A DNA stretch of 64,000 bases from CAWCTD01 sp963798455 (GTDB lineage Bacteria > Acidobacteriota > Terriglobia > Bryobacterales > Bryobacteraceae). The stretch is taken from contig CAWCTD010000003.1 in assembly GCA_963798455.1 (NCBI GenBank), forward strand, positions 3,782,001 through 3,846,000. The letters are read 5' to 3'. Both the position numbers and the translations under genes were made by a program. The notes beneath the pieces are model-generated. The model saw only the letters and a program-made list of their open reading frames with translations, ran no database searches and was not told where the DNA came from. This document shows positions 30,453 through 38,089 of the stretch, one piece after another; the first letter of the stretch is position 1; each line of letters begins with the position of its first letter.

Positions 30453-30836
30453 CTATAGCTCCCACGTTCGGAATACATGCTGGTGGTCTTCCATGGCCAC
30501 GCATCGCCCTCGGAATCGGACCCCTTCCATCTCCAGCCGCATCCGCTGCTCGTGCGCCATGTCGCGCTTGAGACGGATCACGCCGCCGGCGCCGACCACC
30601 CGCTGCCAAGGCAGCCCGTCCCCGGACTTGCGCAGCAATTGCACAACCTGCCGGTGGTACAGAGGGTAGCCCGCGGCGGCCGCCACCTGGGCATAGGTTG
30701 CCACCTTGCCCCGAGGGATCTGAAGAATGACCCTGCGCATGGCGGTATCCCGCGCCTCCGAGGGGCGCGCTTTCAGAAGTCGCCGGCTGGCGGTCTGCGC
30801 GTTGCCAACACGCTTCACGCCGGTTGACCGTCTCAC
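30453..30836 (-). CDS. Alkyltransferase-like protein (MGMT-family DNA-binding domain)
   Basis: A 127-residue protein containing the winged-helix DNA-binding domain of O6-alkylguanine-DNA alkyltransferase: IPRGKVATYAQVAAAAGYP, then RQVVQLLRKSGDGLPWQRVVGAGGVI. The catalytic PCHR of true MGMT is PWQR here, so the acceptor Cys is replaced by Trp. That defines the alkyltransferase-like (ATL) proteins, which bind alkylated guanine and flag it for nucleotide excision repair. The real start may be the internal MRRVILQIPRG (about 95 residues); the N-terminal 32 residues are not family-like. Confidence 0.88.
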   Translation of the reverse strand: MRRSTGVKRVGNAQTASRRLLKARPSEARDTAMRRVILQIPRGKVATYAQVAAAAGYPLYHRQVVQLLRKSGDGLPWQRVVGAGGVIRLKRDMAHEQRMRLEMEGVRFRGRCVAMEDHQHVFRTWEL

Positions 30837-30837
30837 A

Positions 30838-33039
30838 CTACCTGACGACCGTCTTGGCTACAGTCTGGTTGTCGTAGTCGTCGGTGACGCGGACCGCTAC
30901 CGAGTGCTCTCCCGGAGGGACAGCCTCCAGAGTGAGCACGTAATCCTGCGCCTGGGAGTCCGAGATCTTGGTGGTCGGCTCGACCACCAGCCAGTCACCG
31001 CCATCCAGGGAGTACTCAGCCCCCTGGATAAGGCTGTGGGCGTCGTTGGCCTTCCAGCGGACTTCCAGTTTGCCGGCCGCCCTGGTTGCGGCAAGGCCCG
31101 TGATCTCCGGTGAGGAGTTGTCGATCAGGAAGGACGGGCTCGCCAGTTGCGCGGAGAGCTCCTGTCCGGGAGGATTGTCAGGCAGATCCGTCGCGGTCAC
31201 TCGGATAACGTATTCGCCGTCCGGAAATGCGGTCGAGTCCCAACTCAAGTGCTTTTCCTTGATCTTGTCCTTCAGCAGCCTCCACTCCGATTCCTGGACG
31301 CCGCGGATTTCCACCTTATAGAGGAGATCGTCGCCGTTTTCGTCGTTCGCGGCCCACCGCGCTCCGATCTGTCCTTTTTCATATTGCAGGGTGACAACTC
31401 CGGAGTCGGCAAGCGGCACCTTGGGAGCGGCTCTCCTCCCGCGGCCGAGCGGCTGTAACGTGAGAGTCCTCGAGGGAGTGATCGACAGCGACTGAACGGG
31501 AAAGCGGTAGTTGGCGGGAGTGATCTCAATCTCCTGTACGACCGGGGGGACGTTTTTCGGGAGATAAGCCACAGCGACCGAGCCCACCTCGGGCGAGCCG
31601 CCCGCCGCGGAGGCCGCCAGCGTCAGCTTCCATTGCAAGAAACGGGCTTGAGGCGCAGTGACGCGGCCGCCGTCGGAATCCAGCTTCAGGGCGGCCCAAG
31701 GGCTCCAATCCTGACGAGGTCTGTCCAGGTTGCCGCTGCGAGTCTCGAACCGGAGGCTTCCTCCATTCATCGAGCCCTCGAAGATGAGGCGTCCCCAAAG
31801 GGAAAACAGCCCGGCATCAAACACGTCGCTCTCCACCGAACCCTCTTTCTCGAGTGCCGGCCCCATGCGGTAGACCTTGCCGATGTTCCCCGTGGCGGCG
31901 TAGATGCGTCCCTGCCGTCCCGCGAGGAGGCTGGTGACCTGGGACGGCGAGGTCCTGACCAAGACCGAGTAAAGGACGTTGGAGTCGACTCGATAGATCG
32001 CGCCCTTGTTGCCGGTGCCGACTAGGGGCCGGCCCTGGCTGTCCAAGGCCAGCGCGTAAGCAATGTCCTGAGCGTGGTTCCAGACCTTGCGAGCGTATCC
32101 GTCGGGCTGGATCCGGTAGACCTCCGAGCCCCCGGAAACGGGGGCCGGCTGAGGAACCATGGTCGGCGGCGGGAGCGCGACGGGCGCCGCGGGCTGTTGG
32201 GACCCAACCGCTCCACCGACTGGTGCAGCCGGCGCGACAGGCGCAAACGCAGGCGCGGCCGGCGCTACCGCCGGCTGCTTGTTGCCCGCGGCAGCGGCGT
32301 AGATGATGCCGCTGGTTGCCACCGTCACCGCGGTGACCTCGCGCTTAGGGGTTTCGTAAAGCACAAAGCCTTCACCGGAGGGAGAGACACGAACCACAAG
32401 CCCGTCGGGTTCCGTGCCCACGATGAGGTTTCCCTGGCCGTCCACCGCCAGAGAACGCGCGTGCGTCTCTTGGGTCCTGTAAAAAACGCTCCCCTTGCCC
32501 TCGGGCGTGACGCGGTGGACCAAGCCCCGGTCCCCCGTGGCGACGAACAGACTGCCCTTTGCGTCGAAGGCCATCGCCCACACATATTTCTCCGCCGTGT
32601 CATAGAAGAGCTCGGCCTTCCCGTCCGGTGTGATGCGGTACACCTTGGCGTCCGGTGACGTGGCGGCATAGATCCGGTCGCTCCGATCCACGGCTATAGC
32701 CTGGACCACCAGCGCGTCGAGCTCGGCCAGCAGACGGCTCTTGCCGTCGGGGGAAATCACGTAGACCTTTGCTCCAGGGCTGCCAGGACCGCCTCCGCCG
32801 GCGTAGACGTTGCCCTTGGAGTCCTCGGCCAATGCCCAGAGGTAGGGGAGGGACGAATCCAGGACCTCCGTGAAGACCGGCGCCAGGCTGAGGCCGCCGT
32901 CGCTCCGCAGGGTGATGTTCGTGAGGTTCGCTTTCTCGAAGTCGGCATAATCCGCCTGCCGCCAGATCCCGGCCGACGCGGCGCCGGCGGGGCAAACGGG
33001 TAAAGCAAGGGCAAGAAACAGAATCAGGGGTTTTGGCAT
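30838..33039 (-). CDS. Exported beta-propeller protein with C-terminal Ig/fibronectin-like domains
   Basis: A 733-residue protein with a Sec signal peptide (MPKPLILFLALALPVCPAGA). Residues 60-420 hold repeats of about 45 residues, with phrases such as VYVISPDGKSRLLAEL, VYRITPDGKAELFYDT and VHRVTPEGKGSVFYRT, forming an NHL/PQQ-like propeller. A Pro/Ala-rich linker (about 265-305) interrupts it. The C-terminal third looks like beta-sandwich domains (WRLLKDKIKEKHLSWDS, PDGEYVIRVTATDLPDNPPG, SPEITGLAATRAAGKLEVRW). Function unknown; it may be a sensor or binding scaffold in the periplasm. It lies 10 nt downstream of the S55 protease-like gene, so the two are co-transcribed. Confidence 0.72.
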   Translation of the reverse strand: MPKPLILFLALALPVCPAGAASAGIWRQADYADFEKANLTNITLRSDGGLSLAPVFTEVLDSSLPYLWALAEDSKGNVYAGGGGPGSPGAKVYVISPDGKSRLLAELDALVVQAIAVDRSDRIYAATSPDAKVYRITPDGKAELFYDTAEKYVWAMAFDAKGSLFVATGDRGLVHRVTPEGKGSVFYRTQETHARSLAVDGQGNLIVGTEPDGLVVRVSPSGEGFVLYETPKREVTAVTVATSGIIYAAAAGNKQPAVAPAAPAFAPVAPAAPVGGAVGSQQPAAPVALPPPTMVPQPAPVSGGSEVYRIQPDGYARKVWNHAQDIAYALALDSQGRPLVGTGNKGAIYRVDSNVLYSVLVRTSPSQVTSLLAGRQGRIYAATGNIGKVYRMGPALEKEGSVESDVFDAGLFSLWGRLIFEGSMNGGSLRFETRSGNLDRPRQDWSPWAALKLDSDGGRVTAPQARFLQWKLTLAASAAGGSPEVGSVAVAYLPKNVPPVVQEIEITPANYRFPVQSLSITPSRTLTLQPLGRGRRAAPKVPLADSGVVTLQYEKGQIGARWAANDENGDDLLYKVEIRGVQESEWRLLKDKIKEKHLSWDSTAFPDGEYVIRVTATDLPDNPPGQELSAQLASPSFLIDNSSPEITGLAATRAAGKLEVRWKANDAHSLIQGAEYSLDGGDWLVVEPTTKISDSQAQDYVLTLEAVPPGEHSVAVRVTDDYDNQTVAKTVVR

Positions 33040-33049
33040 CGGGTTGAAG

Positions 33050-34897
33050 TTACTTCACGGTGACCGTCAGGGAGTAACTCCCGTTGATCACGTAGTCGAA
33101 AGGAATCGAGGTTTGCTCGATTGTGGTCTCGCGCGACGTGACGAAAGACCGGTTCGCGGGCGGTCCCGACTGCATAACGTTCAGCACGGAGCCCGGGAGG
33201 CTGGGCAGGACCTTGTCATCGTAATAGACGGTCGGACCGGCCAGCAGAAGCGAAACATAGACTTTGTTGTTGGCGCGCTCCTGGTTGATCAGCGAGATGG
33301 TCCGGTTCAAGTCGATAAACCGGTTGGCGCGGCCGGCGGCGCTCTGGATGCGGTTCAGCGTATCCGCGTCGCTCAGCAGAATGCGGTGGTCGCCTTTGGG
33401 AAGTCCGGCTGGTATCTTGACCTGAAATTCTCTCTCCAGCCGGGGCCCACGGTAAGGCCGGAGGAAGACTTTCACCGGGACATCCTGGCCGGCTTCGACC
33501 TCTTTGGAAGCAATCCACGCGCTTTCGATTGTCGCCACGCGCCGCTCGGGAAGCAGATCCACGCTGACATTCACGCTCCGGAACTTCGGGGGTGTGACAG
33601 CGTTGGTGAACAGGCGGTTGAAACGGTCGCCGACCCAGCCCGCCAGCAACAGCGACGGAGGGGCCGGCAGTTCGCTGGGCGCCTGCATGGTGGCGAGAGA
33701 GAGGCTCCGTCCTCCGTCCAACTCGACCTTGCCGTTAAGGCGATAGGTGTTCTGGTCCCCGAACTCATTCACGCCGGAAATGGAGTTATACAAGGTCGTC
33801 ATCATCAGCGTCGGCGTGTACTTCTCCTGAACGCAGACGCTGTAGCGGTACGTTCGCTGGGTTCGAACCGTACCGTCCTCGGCCAGCGAGCGCACCGAGA
33901 GGCTTACCGGGATCATCTCGGCCTCTTCGCCCAGCACGCCGAGGATGGCGCTATGGCGGTCCTGCGTCACCGCGCCCACGATTTCCGTGGCGTTAGCGAA
34001 CTTGTTCGGCTGCAAACTGGAAGCGAGGGTCATCAGAACCTCGCCCTTGCTCATGGGCATGCTCACGGGGCCCAAGTTGAGGAGCGAGTGACCAAAGGCG
34101 AGCACTCGCCGCCCATCGTTGTAGGTGACGGTGCCCTGCCCCGAGACGGTCATGTCCCCGGAAACAAGCACCGCCGCCACCAGATCACCCGGCCGCAAAG
34201 AATTCTGCCAGCCCGGCGCGGGCCGCGAGTCGTGCAAGGCGCCGCTCGCCCCGCCCTGCACCGCCGTGAGACCAAGTTGCTGGAACATCGGACCCAGCGC
34301 GCGCAGCACATTGCCCTGAAAGCCGGAGAACACCAATGGCGTCTCAGCCGGCGTCATGGCCGGCGACTGATTCACGAGGCTCGAAGGCGGCCCCACCGCC
34401 AGGAACCGAGCCAGGAGTTCGCTCGGAGAGGGGAAGCTCCCGGCAACCCCCGCCCTGTCCGGCGGGCGTGAGTCATCCAGATCGGAGACCTCCAGCATCT
34501 GCTCGATCGGCGTGATGCCGCAGATGGCGTCGGGCGACAGGACGCTGATCCGCGTGGAGATGGCGCCCGCCAGCTTGCCATCGATGTACACGGGACTTCC
34601 GCTCATTCCGCCCGCCACGTTGGTGCGCTCGGCCTTGCCGCCGAGCTTCGCCAGAATGATGTCCTGCCGCGGCCCGCCGGCGTTCTTGTAGAGGCCGATG
34701 ATGTCCACCGGGATGGGCTCCGGCTGGGTGCCCTGGAACACGGTCCAGGCAACGCCCCGCATGCCGGGCTTGATCTCGGACGTGCGCAGAAACTCGACCT
34801 TGCCGATCTTCGGCGGCTGCGGAACCGAGTCCTGCCCGCGGGCGGAAACGGCGAACACCGCAAAGACAAGAAGGCACCCAGCCCCCCACATTTTCAT
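33050..34897 (-). CDS. SpoIVB-type (peptidase S55) domain protein, halves in permuted order
   Basis: A 615-residue exported protein (signal MKMWGAGCLLVFAVFAVSARG). The S55 serine site is seen at GGMSGSPVYIDGKLAGA near residue 95, and the S55 histidine-like site at RVLAFGHSLLNLG near 270. In Bacillus SpoIVB the His part precedes the Ser part; here the order is reversed. The C-terminal half is beta-rich and unassigned. It is probably a periplasmic serine protease or a derived scaffold. It shares an operon with the downstream beta-propeller protein. Confidence 0.78.
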   Translation of the reverse strand: MKMWGAGCLLVFAVFAVSARGQDSVPQPPKIGKVEFLRTSEIKPGMRGVAWTVFQGTQPEPIPVDIIGLYKNAGGPRQDIILAKLGGKAERTNVAGGMSGSPVYIDGKLAGAISTRISVLSPDAICGITPIEQMLEVSDLDDSRPPDRAGVAGSFPSPSELLARFLAVGPPSSLVNQSPAMTPAETPLVFSGFQGNVLRALGPMFQQLGLTAVQGGASGALHDSRPAPGWQNSLRPGDLVAAVLVSGDMTVSGQGTVTYNDGRRVLAFGHSLLNLGPVSMPMSKGEVLMTLASSLQPNKFANATEIVGAVTQDRHSAILGVLGEEAEMIPVSLSVRSLAEDGTVRTQRTYRYSVCVQEKYTPTLMMTTLYNSISGVNEFGDQNTYRLNGKVELDGGRSLSLATMQAPSELPAPPSLLLAGWVGDRFNRLFTNAVTPPKFRSVNVSVDLLPERRVATIESAWIASKEVEAGQDVPVKVFLRPYRGPRLEREFQVKIPAGLPKGDHRILLSDADTLNRIQSAAGRANRFIDLNRTISLINQERANNKVYVSLLLAGPTVYYDDKVLPSLPGSVLNVMQSGPPANRSFVTSRETTIEQTSIPFDYVINGSYSLTVTVK

Positions 34898-34950
34898 CGA
34901 AACAGCTCCCTTGGTTTGCTGAGACTATTATCGTCCAATCGGGGCGGGGC

Positions 34951-35838
34951 TCACAATGCGGCGCTACGGCCGTCCGAATCGCCCAACGTCTCGTCCTGGG
35001 GAGCGCGGAGCAACTTCTGAAGAATGCTCTTGGCAGGCAGCGAGGACTCGGCGAACTCCGCTCCTTCCGCCGTGATCTCAAACTCCCCGCCATCCGCTGC
35101 CCGGATGTACCTCTTCTCCCTCAGGAACCAAACGGTGAATAGGAGGTGTTCGCGCGGGATTGCCATGAAGCCCTCGAAGTCGAGCAGCGACAGTCCGGGC
35201 CGATCTGGATCGATCCGCCGGCGGTTGTACAGCAGGCAGAGGATGCCGAGACGGCGGTTTGCTTCGGCGTCGACCCCGCTGAGGAACTCTTTCACCTCGA
35301 AGACGGGCAGCGGCCGTAGAAATTCACGATGGCGCGCGGCGTCGTAGGCAGCCCGCTTCTTGCGATCCGACAGCATCTCATATGCCTGTGTTAGCTGGAG
35401 AAACCTCTCCGTGTTGCCCGTGTGAGAGTTGTCGGGGTGGTAGCGAGCGACCAGTATCCTGTATACGCGATGGATGGTCTCCATCTCCGCCGCGGGACTG
35501 ATTTGGAGCAACTCGTAGTAGTCCTCCGGGACGCCGTCGGTAGGACTCGCTTGGATGCGCGTTCCTCCGAGTTCCAGGCCAACTAGGAACTTCGCACCCC
35601 GCCGCGTGCAATGGCAGACACAGGCAGTGGCACCCACACCGTACTCCATTACGTTGACAAATAGGTGCGAACCCACCTCCAGGGGCTCGTCCGCCTCGAT
35701 GCGGGCGCCTGACTCGGAGAGATCCACGCCTCTCGCCCGGACGAACCGGACGGCTCCCTCCCGGTCCCGCCACGAAACAGCGACGTCACAGTCGATCGAA
35801 CGCCTAACCTGTCTTCTCGCTTCCTTGCCCATGAACAC
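34951..35838 (-). CDS. PilZ-DnaJ fusion protein
   Basis: A 295-residue cytoplasmic protein. Residues 5-98 look like a PilZ domain: RRQVRRSIDCDV, with the Arg-rich start, and GVDLSESGARIEADEPL, the DxSxxG motif, so c-di-GMP binding is plausible. Residues 106-170 are a J domain with VPEDYYELLQISPAAEMETI, the HPD tripeptide in ARYHPDNSH and YEMLSDRKKRAAYDA. The last 125 residues are helical and unassigned. The start could be the second ATG (35832), which has GAGGGAG upstream at better spacing. It would couple c-di-GMP level to Hsp70 recruitment; that is inference. Confidence 0.82.
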   Translation of the reverse strand: MFMGKEARRQVRRSIDCDVAVSWRDREGAVRFVRARGVDLSESGARIEADEPLEVGSHLFVNVMEYGVGATACVCHCTRRGAKFLVGLELGGTRIQASPTDGVPEDYYELLQISPAAEMETIHRVYRILVARYHPDNSHTGNTERFLQLTQAYEMLSDRKKRAAYDAARHREFLRPLPVFEVKEFLSGVDAEANRRLGILCLLYNRRRIDPDRPGLSLLDFEGFMAIPREHLLFTVWFLREKRYIRAADGGEFEITAEGAEFAESSLPAKSILQKLLRAPQDETLGDSDGRSAAL

Positions 35839-36137
35839 TACTCCCTCTCGCCCTGCCTTGGCTGGCAGCTATAGGCCACTCGAAGTTGTAGGCGGAACGT
35901 CCAACTTGGCTTCGCCGCTGCCGTCTATTATTCTAACTGCAATCCCCGTTGCCGCAAGAACAACCCTTCAGCCAAGGTCCTGAAGGAGCCAACTGAGCAC
36001 CTCAGCCCGCAGCGACCTGCTCAGCCAGGGCATTGCCGCGAACCGGAACCGGTTGATGAAGCCCAGGTCCTCGACGGCGGCGGGCGGGCTTCTTGGATCG
36101 CCATGCGCCACACTTACCATGTCTCCGAATCCATGGG
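35839..36137. other. Intergenic, no credible gene
   Basis: This is the space between the PilZ-DnaJ gene and the GGDEF remnant. A minus-strand frame (35968-36165) reads EDLGFINRFRFAAMPWLSRSL and may be more of the same decayed gene, but it matches nothing I recognise. Confidence 0.4.
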
Positions 36138-36479
36138 TCATAGCAGCGGGAGCCGTTTCGACCACCTTATCTTGGCCCGGTACATGGCGGTGTCCGCGTG
36201 CCCAACGAGGGTGTCGAGATCCCGGCCGTCGTCAGGAGACACACTGACCCCGATGCTCGCGCTAACGGTGCTCAGGCGCCCCGAAATGTCAAATGGGGTC
36301 CTGAGTGCATCCAGTAGCTTATCTGCGACCGCCTCGGCGTCTGACCTGCGGGATAGAGTCGGGGTTCCGAAGGAGGTGAACACGCATGCACGCTGAAACT
36401 CTGGCCAAATCCTCTTACTTGGTGTCACCGCTTCAGCTTCCCGGAAATAGACCTCCCGCGAGCCCCGTCCTAGGAACAC
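36138..36479 (-). pseudogene. GGDEF-domain remnant
   Basis: The frame encodes the C-terminal half of a diguanylate cyclase domain: VADKLLDALRTPFDISG, then VSASIGVSVSPDDGRDLDTL, then HADTAMYRAK. The catalytic GG(D/E)EF motif and everything before it are missing. The 5' part (MFLGRGSREVYFREAEAV and so on) is not GGDEF-like, and the frame breaks right after the final YRAK. It is best read as a truncated relic beside a locus rich in c-di-GMP proteins. Confidence 0.65.
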
Positions 36480-36735
36480 CTGGGCGCTGGTACTAGAAGA
36501 CGACGGCGAACCGCCTACCGCTTTTCACAGGTGAGGATCACCAGATTCGGGATCTTGGTACCTCCTTCCCATCTGGTAGCGTACGGAAGTCCCAAGAAAG
36601 AAGTAAGATAGCCGCGCGGAAGCTCCGACCTGTGTACCAGGACCAGTCCGATTCTCTGGGCTACGTATAGGAGTACTAGTGCACTATTGAGTGGGATCGC
36701 AAGCCATCCTAATCTCGCATGCAGAGGTGAACAGA
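36480..36735. other. Intergenic, no credible gene
   Basis: Lower-GC stretch before the first coiled-coil gene. No promoter pair or RNA was convincingly recognised. Confidence 0.35.
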
Positions 36736-37674
36736 ATGATTTCGCTGCTAAATGGAAGTGCAAAGAAGGCAGATATAGACGTGCGCGCTCTTTATCGCCA
36801 GCGACTGCTTGAGATGGCGGAGAATGGCCAGCACAATGATACTTCGCAGGCTCAAAGTGCCATCGAGGCGGAACTGAGCGAGATAGTCGCTCCTGAGCCT
36901 GTGCGGTCTGACATGGCAGTGCCTGAAGGCCTGCAGGAGGGTTCCCCCGAGCAGTCCGAGTCTGACCAGTTTCGGGTCCTTGCGGAGCAGATCGCGCCCA
37001 AGTGCATCGAGGCTTTGGCGGAGGCGATGCGGGGAATGCACCGGTTTGCGGTCAACGAGTGGGAGAAGGCCGAGGATGTCATCGACCGGCTGATCGCCCT
37101 TTCGGACGAAACCCGGCACATCAACGGCGAGATCTCTTCGCTGCGCGAAACTGCGGATTTCTTGGGCAGAGCACAGCGGGAGCTGACAAATACGGCGGCC
37201 ACCCTGGAAGGCAAGCTTGGTGCATGCGCGGCCAATGATCGGAAGTTCATCGAGGATCTGCAGACGCTCGCAAATGCCCAGGCTCGGGACCGCGAGAGCC
37301 AAGAACAGGCCAAGTCGGCGGCGGAGGAACAGTTGAGGAACATGGGTCAGCGCCTGACAGAGCGGCTCGATGCCCTTGAGAAGCGAGTCACGGCATCCGC
37401 TGAAACGGTTTCCTCTACCAGCGAATGTCTGGAGGTGATTCTACGGGCTCTGGAGAAGCAAACTGAGGCCAACGCACGCATGAGGGACAGTCTTTCGCAC
37501 GTCGAGGAAGGGCAACTTGGCATCGAGCATCGGTTGGACTCTCAGGCTGAGGCATTGCGGACGTTGCACGCGTTCGAGCAGGGGCGAGGTAGCCAATTGC
37601 AGGCGGCAATCCAGAGCATCAAGGAAATGACGGTCGGCTGCAGCACGCTGGCGCCGTTGCCGGAGGAACTGTGA
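36736..37674 (+). CDS. Coiled-coil protein of unknown function
   Basis: A 312-residue, mostly helical soluble protein without signal peptide or membrane span. ATG 36736 is chosen because AGAGGTG lies 6 nt upstream; a GTG at 36691 would add 15 residues. Residues 100-300 are long heptad-rich coiled coil. The last coil segment (GIEHRLDSQAEALRTLHAFE, with RGSQLQ following) aligns by eye with the coil of the protein at 42124-43446, and both proteins begin with M(I/L)S(L/I)L. The stop overlaps a tiny downstream gene by 4 nt (GTGA). It is the first gene of a likely operon leading to the GGDEF-EAL protein. Confidence 0.7.
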   Translation: MISLLNGSAKKADIDVRALYRQRLLEMAENGQHNDTSQAQSAIEAELSEIVAPEPVRSDMAVPEGLQEGSPEQSESDQFRVLAEQIAPKCIEALAEAMRGMHRFAVNEWEKAEDVIDRLIALSDETRHINGEISSLRETADFLGRAQRELTNTAATLEGKLGACAANDRKFIEDLQTLANAQARDRESQEQAKSAAEEQLRNMGQRLTERLDALEKRVTASAETVSSTSECLEVILRALEKQTEANARMRDSLSHVEEGQLGIEHRLDSQAEALRTLHAFEQGRGSQLQAAIQSIKEMTVGCSTLAPLPEEL

Positions 37675-37886
37675 AGCGAGACAACCCCCAGAAGCGGCTT
37701 GCAGCTTTCCACATCTCTGGCGCGCCTGGGAGACTCGTTGCGGGATTGCGCCCCGACTGTTCGGGCATTGAACCTTCCGGTCGACTCGATGTCCCGGATC
37801 CTCAAGCAGCCGTTCTCTTATGCGAGTTGCCGGAGGAGAGTATGCAGCGCCGGGTGAGGAAGCTGCCAGCAGGAGGAAACAGATGA
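37671..37886 (+). CDS. Small hypothetical protein
   Basis: A 71-residue frame with a GTG start overlapping the previous stop (GTGA) and a stop overlapping the next ATG (ATGA). That coupling is the main reason to believe it. The protein (MKRDNPQKRLAAFHISG and onward) has no recognised motif, signal or membrane span. It might instead be spacer sequence that happens to stay open. Confidence 0.4.
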   Translation: MKRDNPQKRLAAFHISGAPGRLVAGLRPDCSGIEPSGRLDVPDPQAAVLLCELPEESMQRRVRKLPAGGNR

Positions 37887-38080
37887 ACCTCGTGTTCGGA
37901 ATCCTTCAAGGGTCTCCCGGCCGGCTGAACTCCGGTCCGAGAGTCCTGCTCGTGGTGGCTCTACTCGGGTGCGCCGGGCTGATTTTGTATCTGGTACGCA
38001 ATCTCTTGCACTTGGACCGCAGGCTGCAGGCGGTTGACTCACAACTGTCGGAGCTGACGAAGGGCTCGGGCGCGTCGTAA
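37883..38080 (+). CDS. Small single-span membrane protein
   Basis: A 65-residue protein with a strong GGAGGAAA ribosome-binding site just upstream. One transmembrane helix (VLLVVALLGCAGLILYLV) is followed by a short coil (HLDRRLQAVDSQLSEL). The size and layout suggest a membrane anchor or regulator for a neighbour, perhaps the coiled-coil protein or the GGDEF-EAL sensor that starts 10 nt downstream. No family recognised. Confidence 0.6.
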   Translation: MNLVFGILQGSPGRLNSGPRVLLVVALLGCAGLILYLVRNLLHLDRRLQAVDSQLSELTKGSGAS

Positions 38081-38089
38081 GGGTACCTC

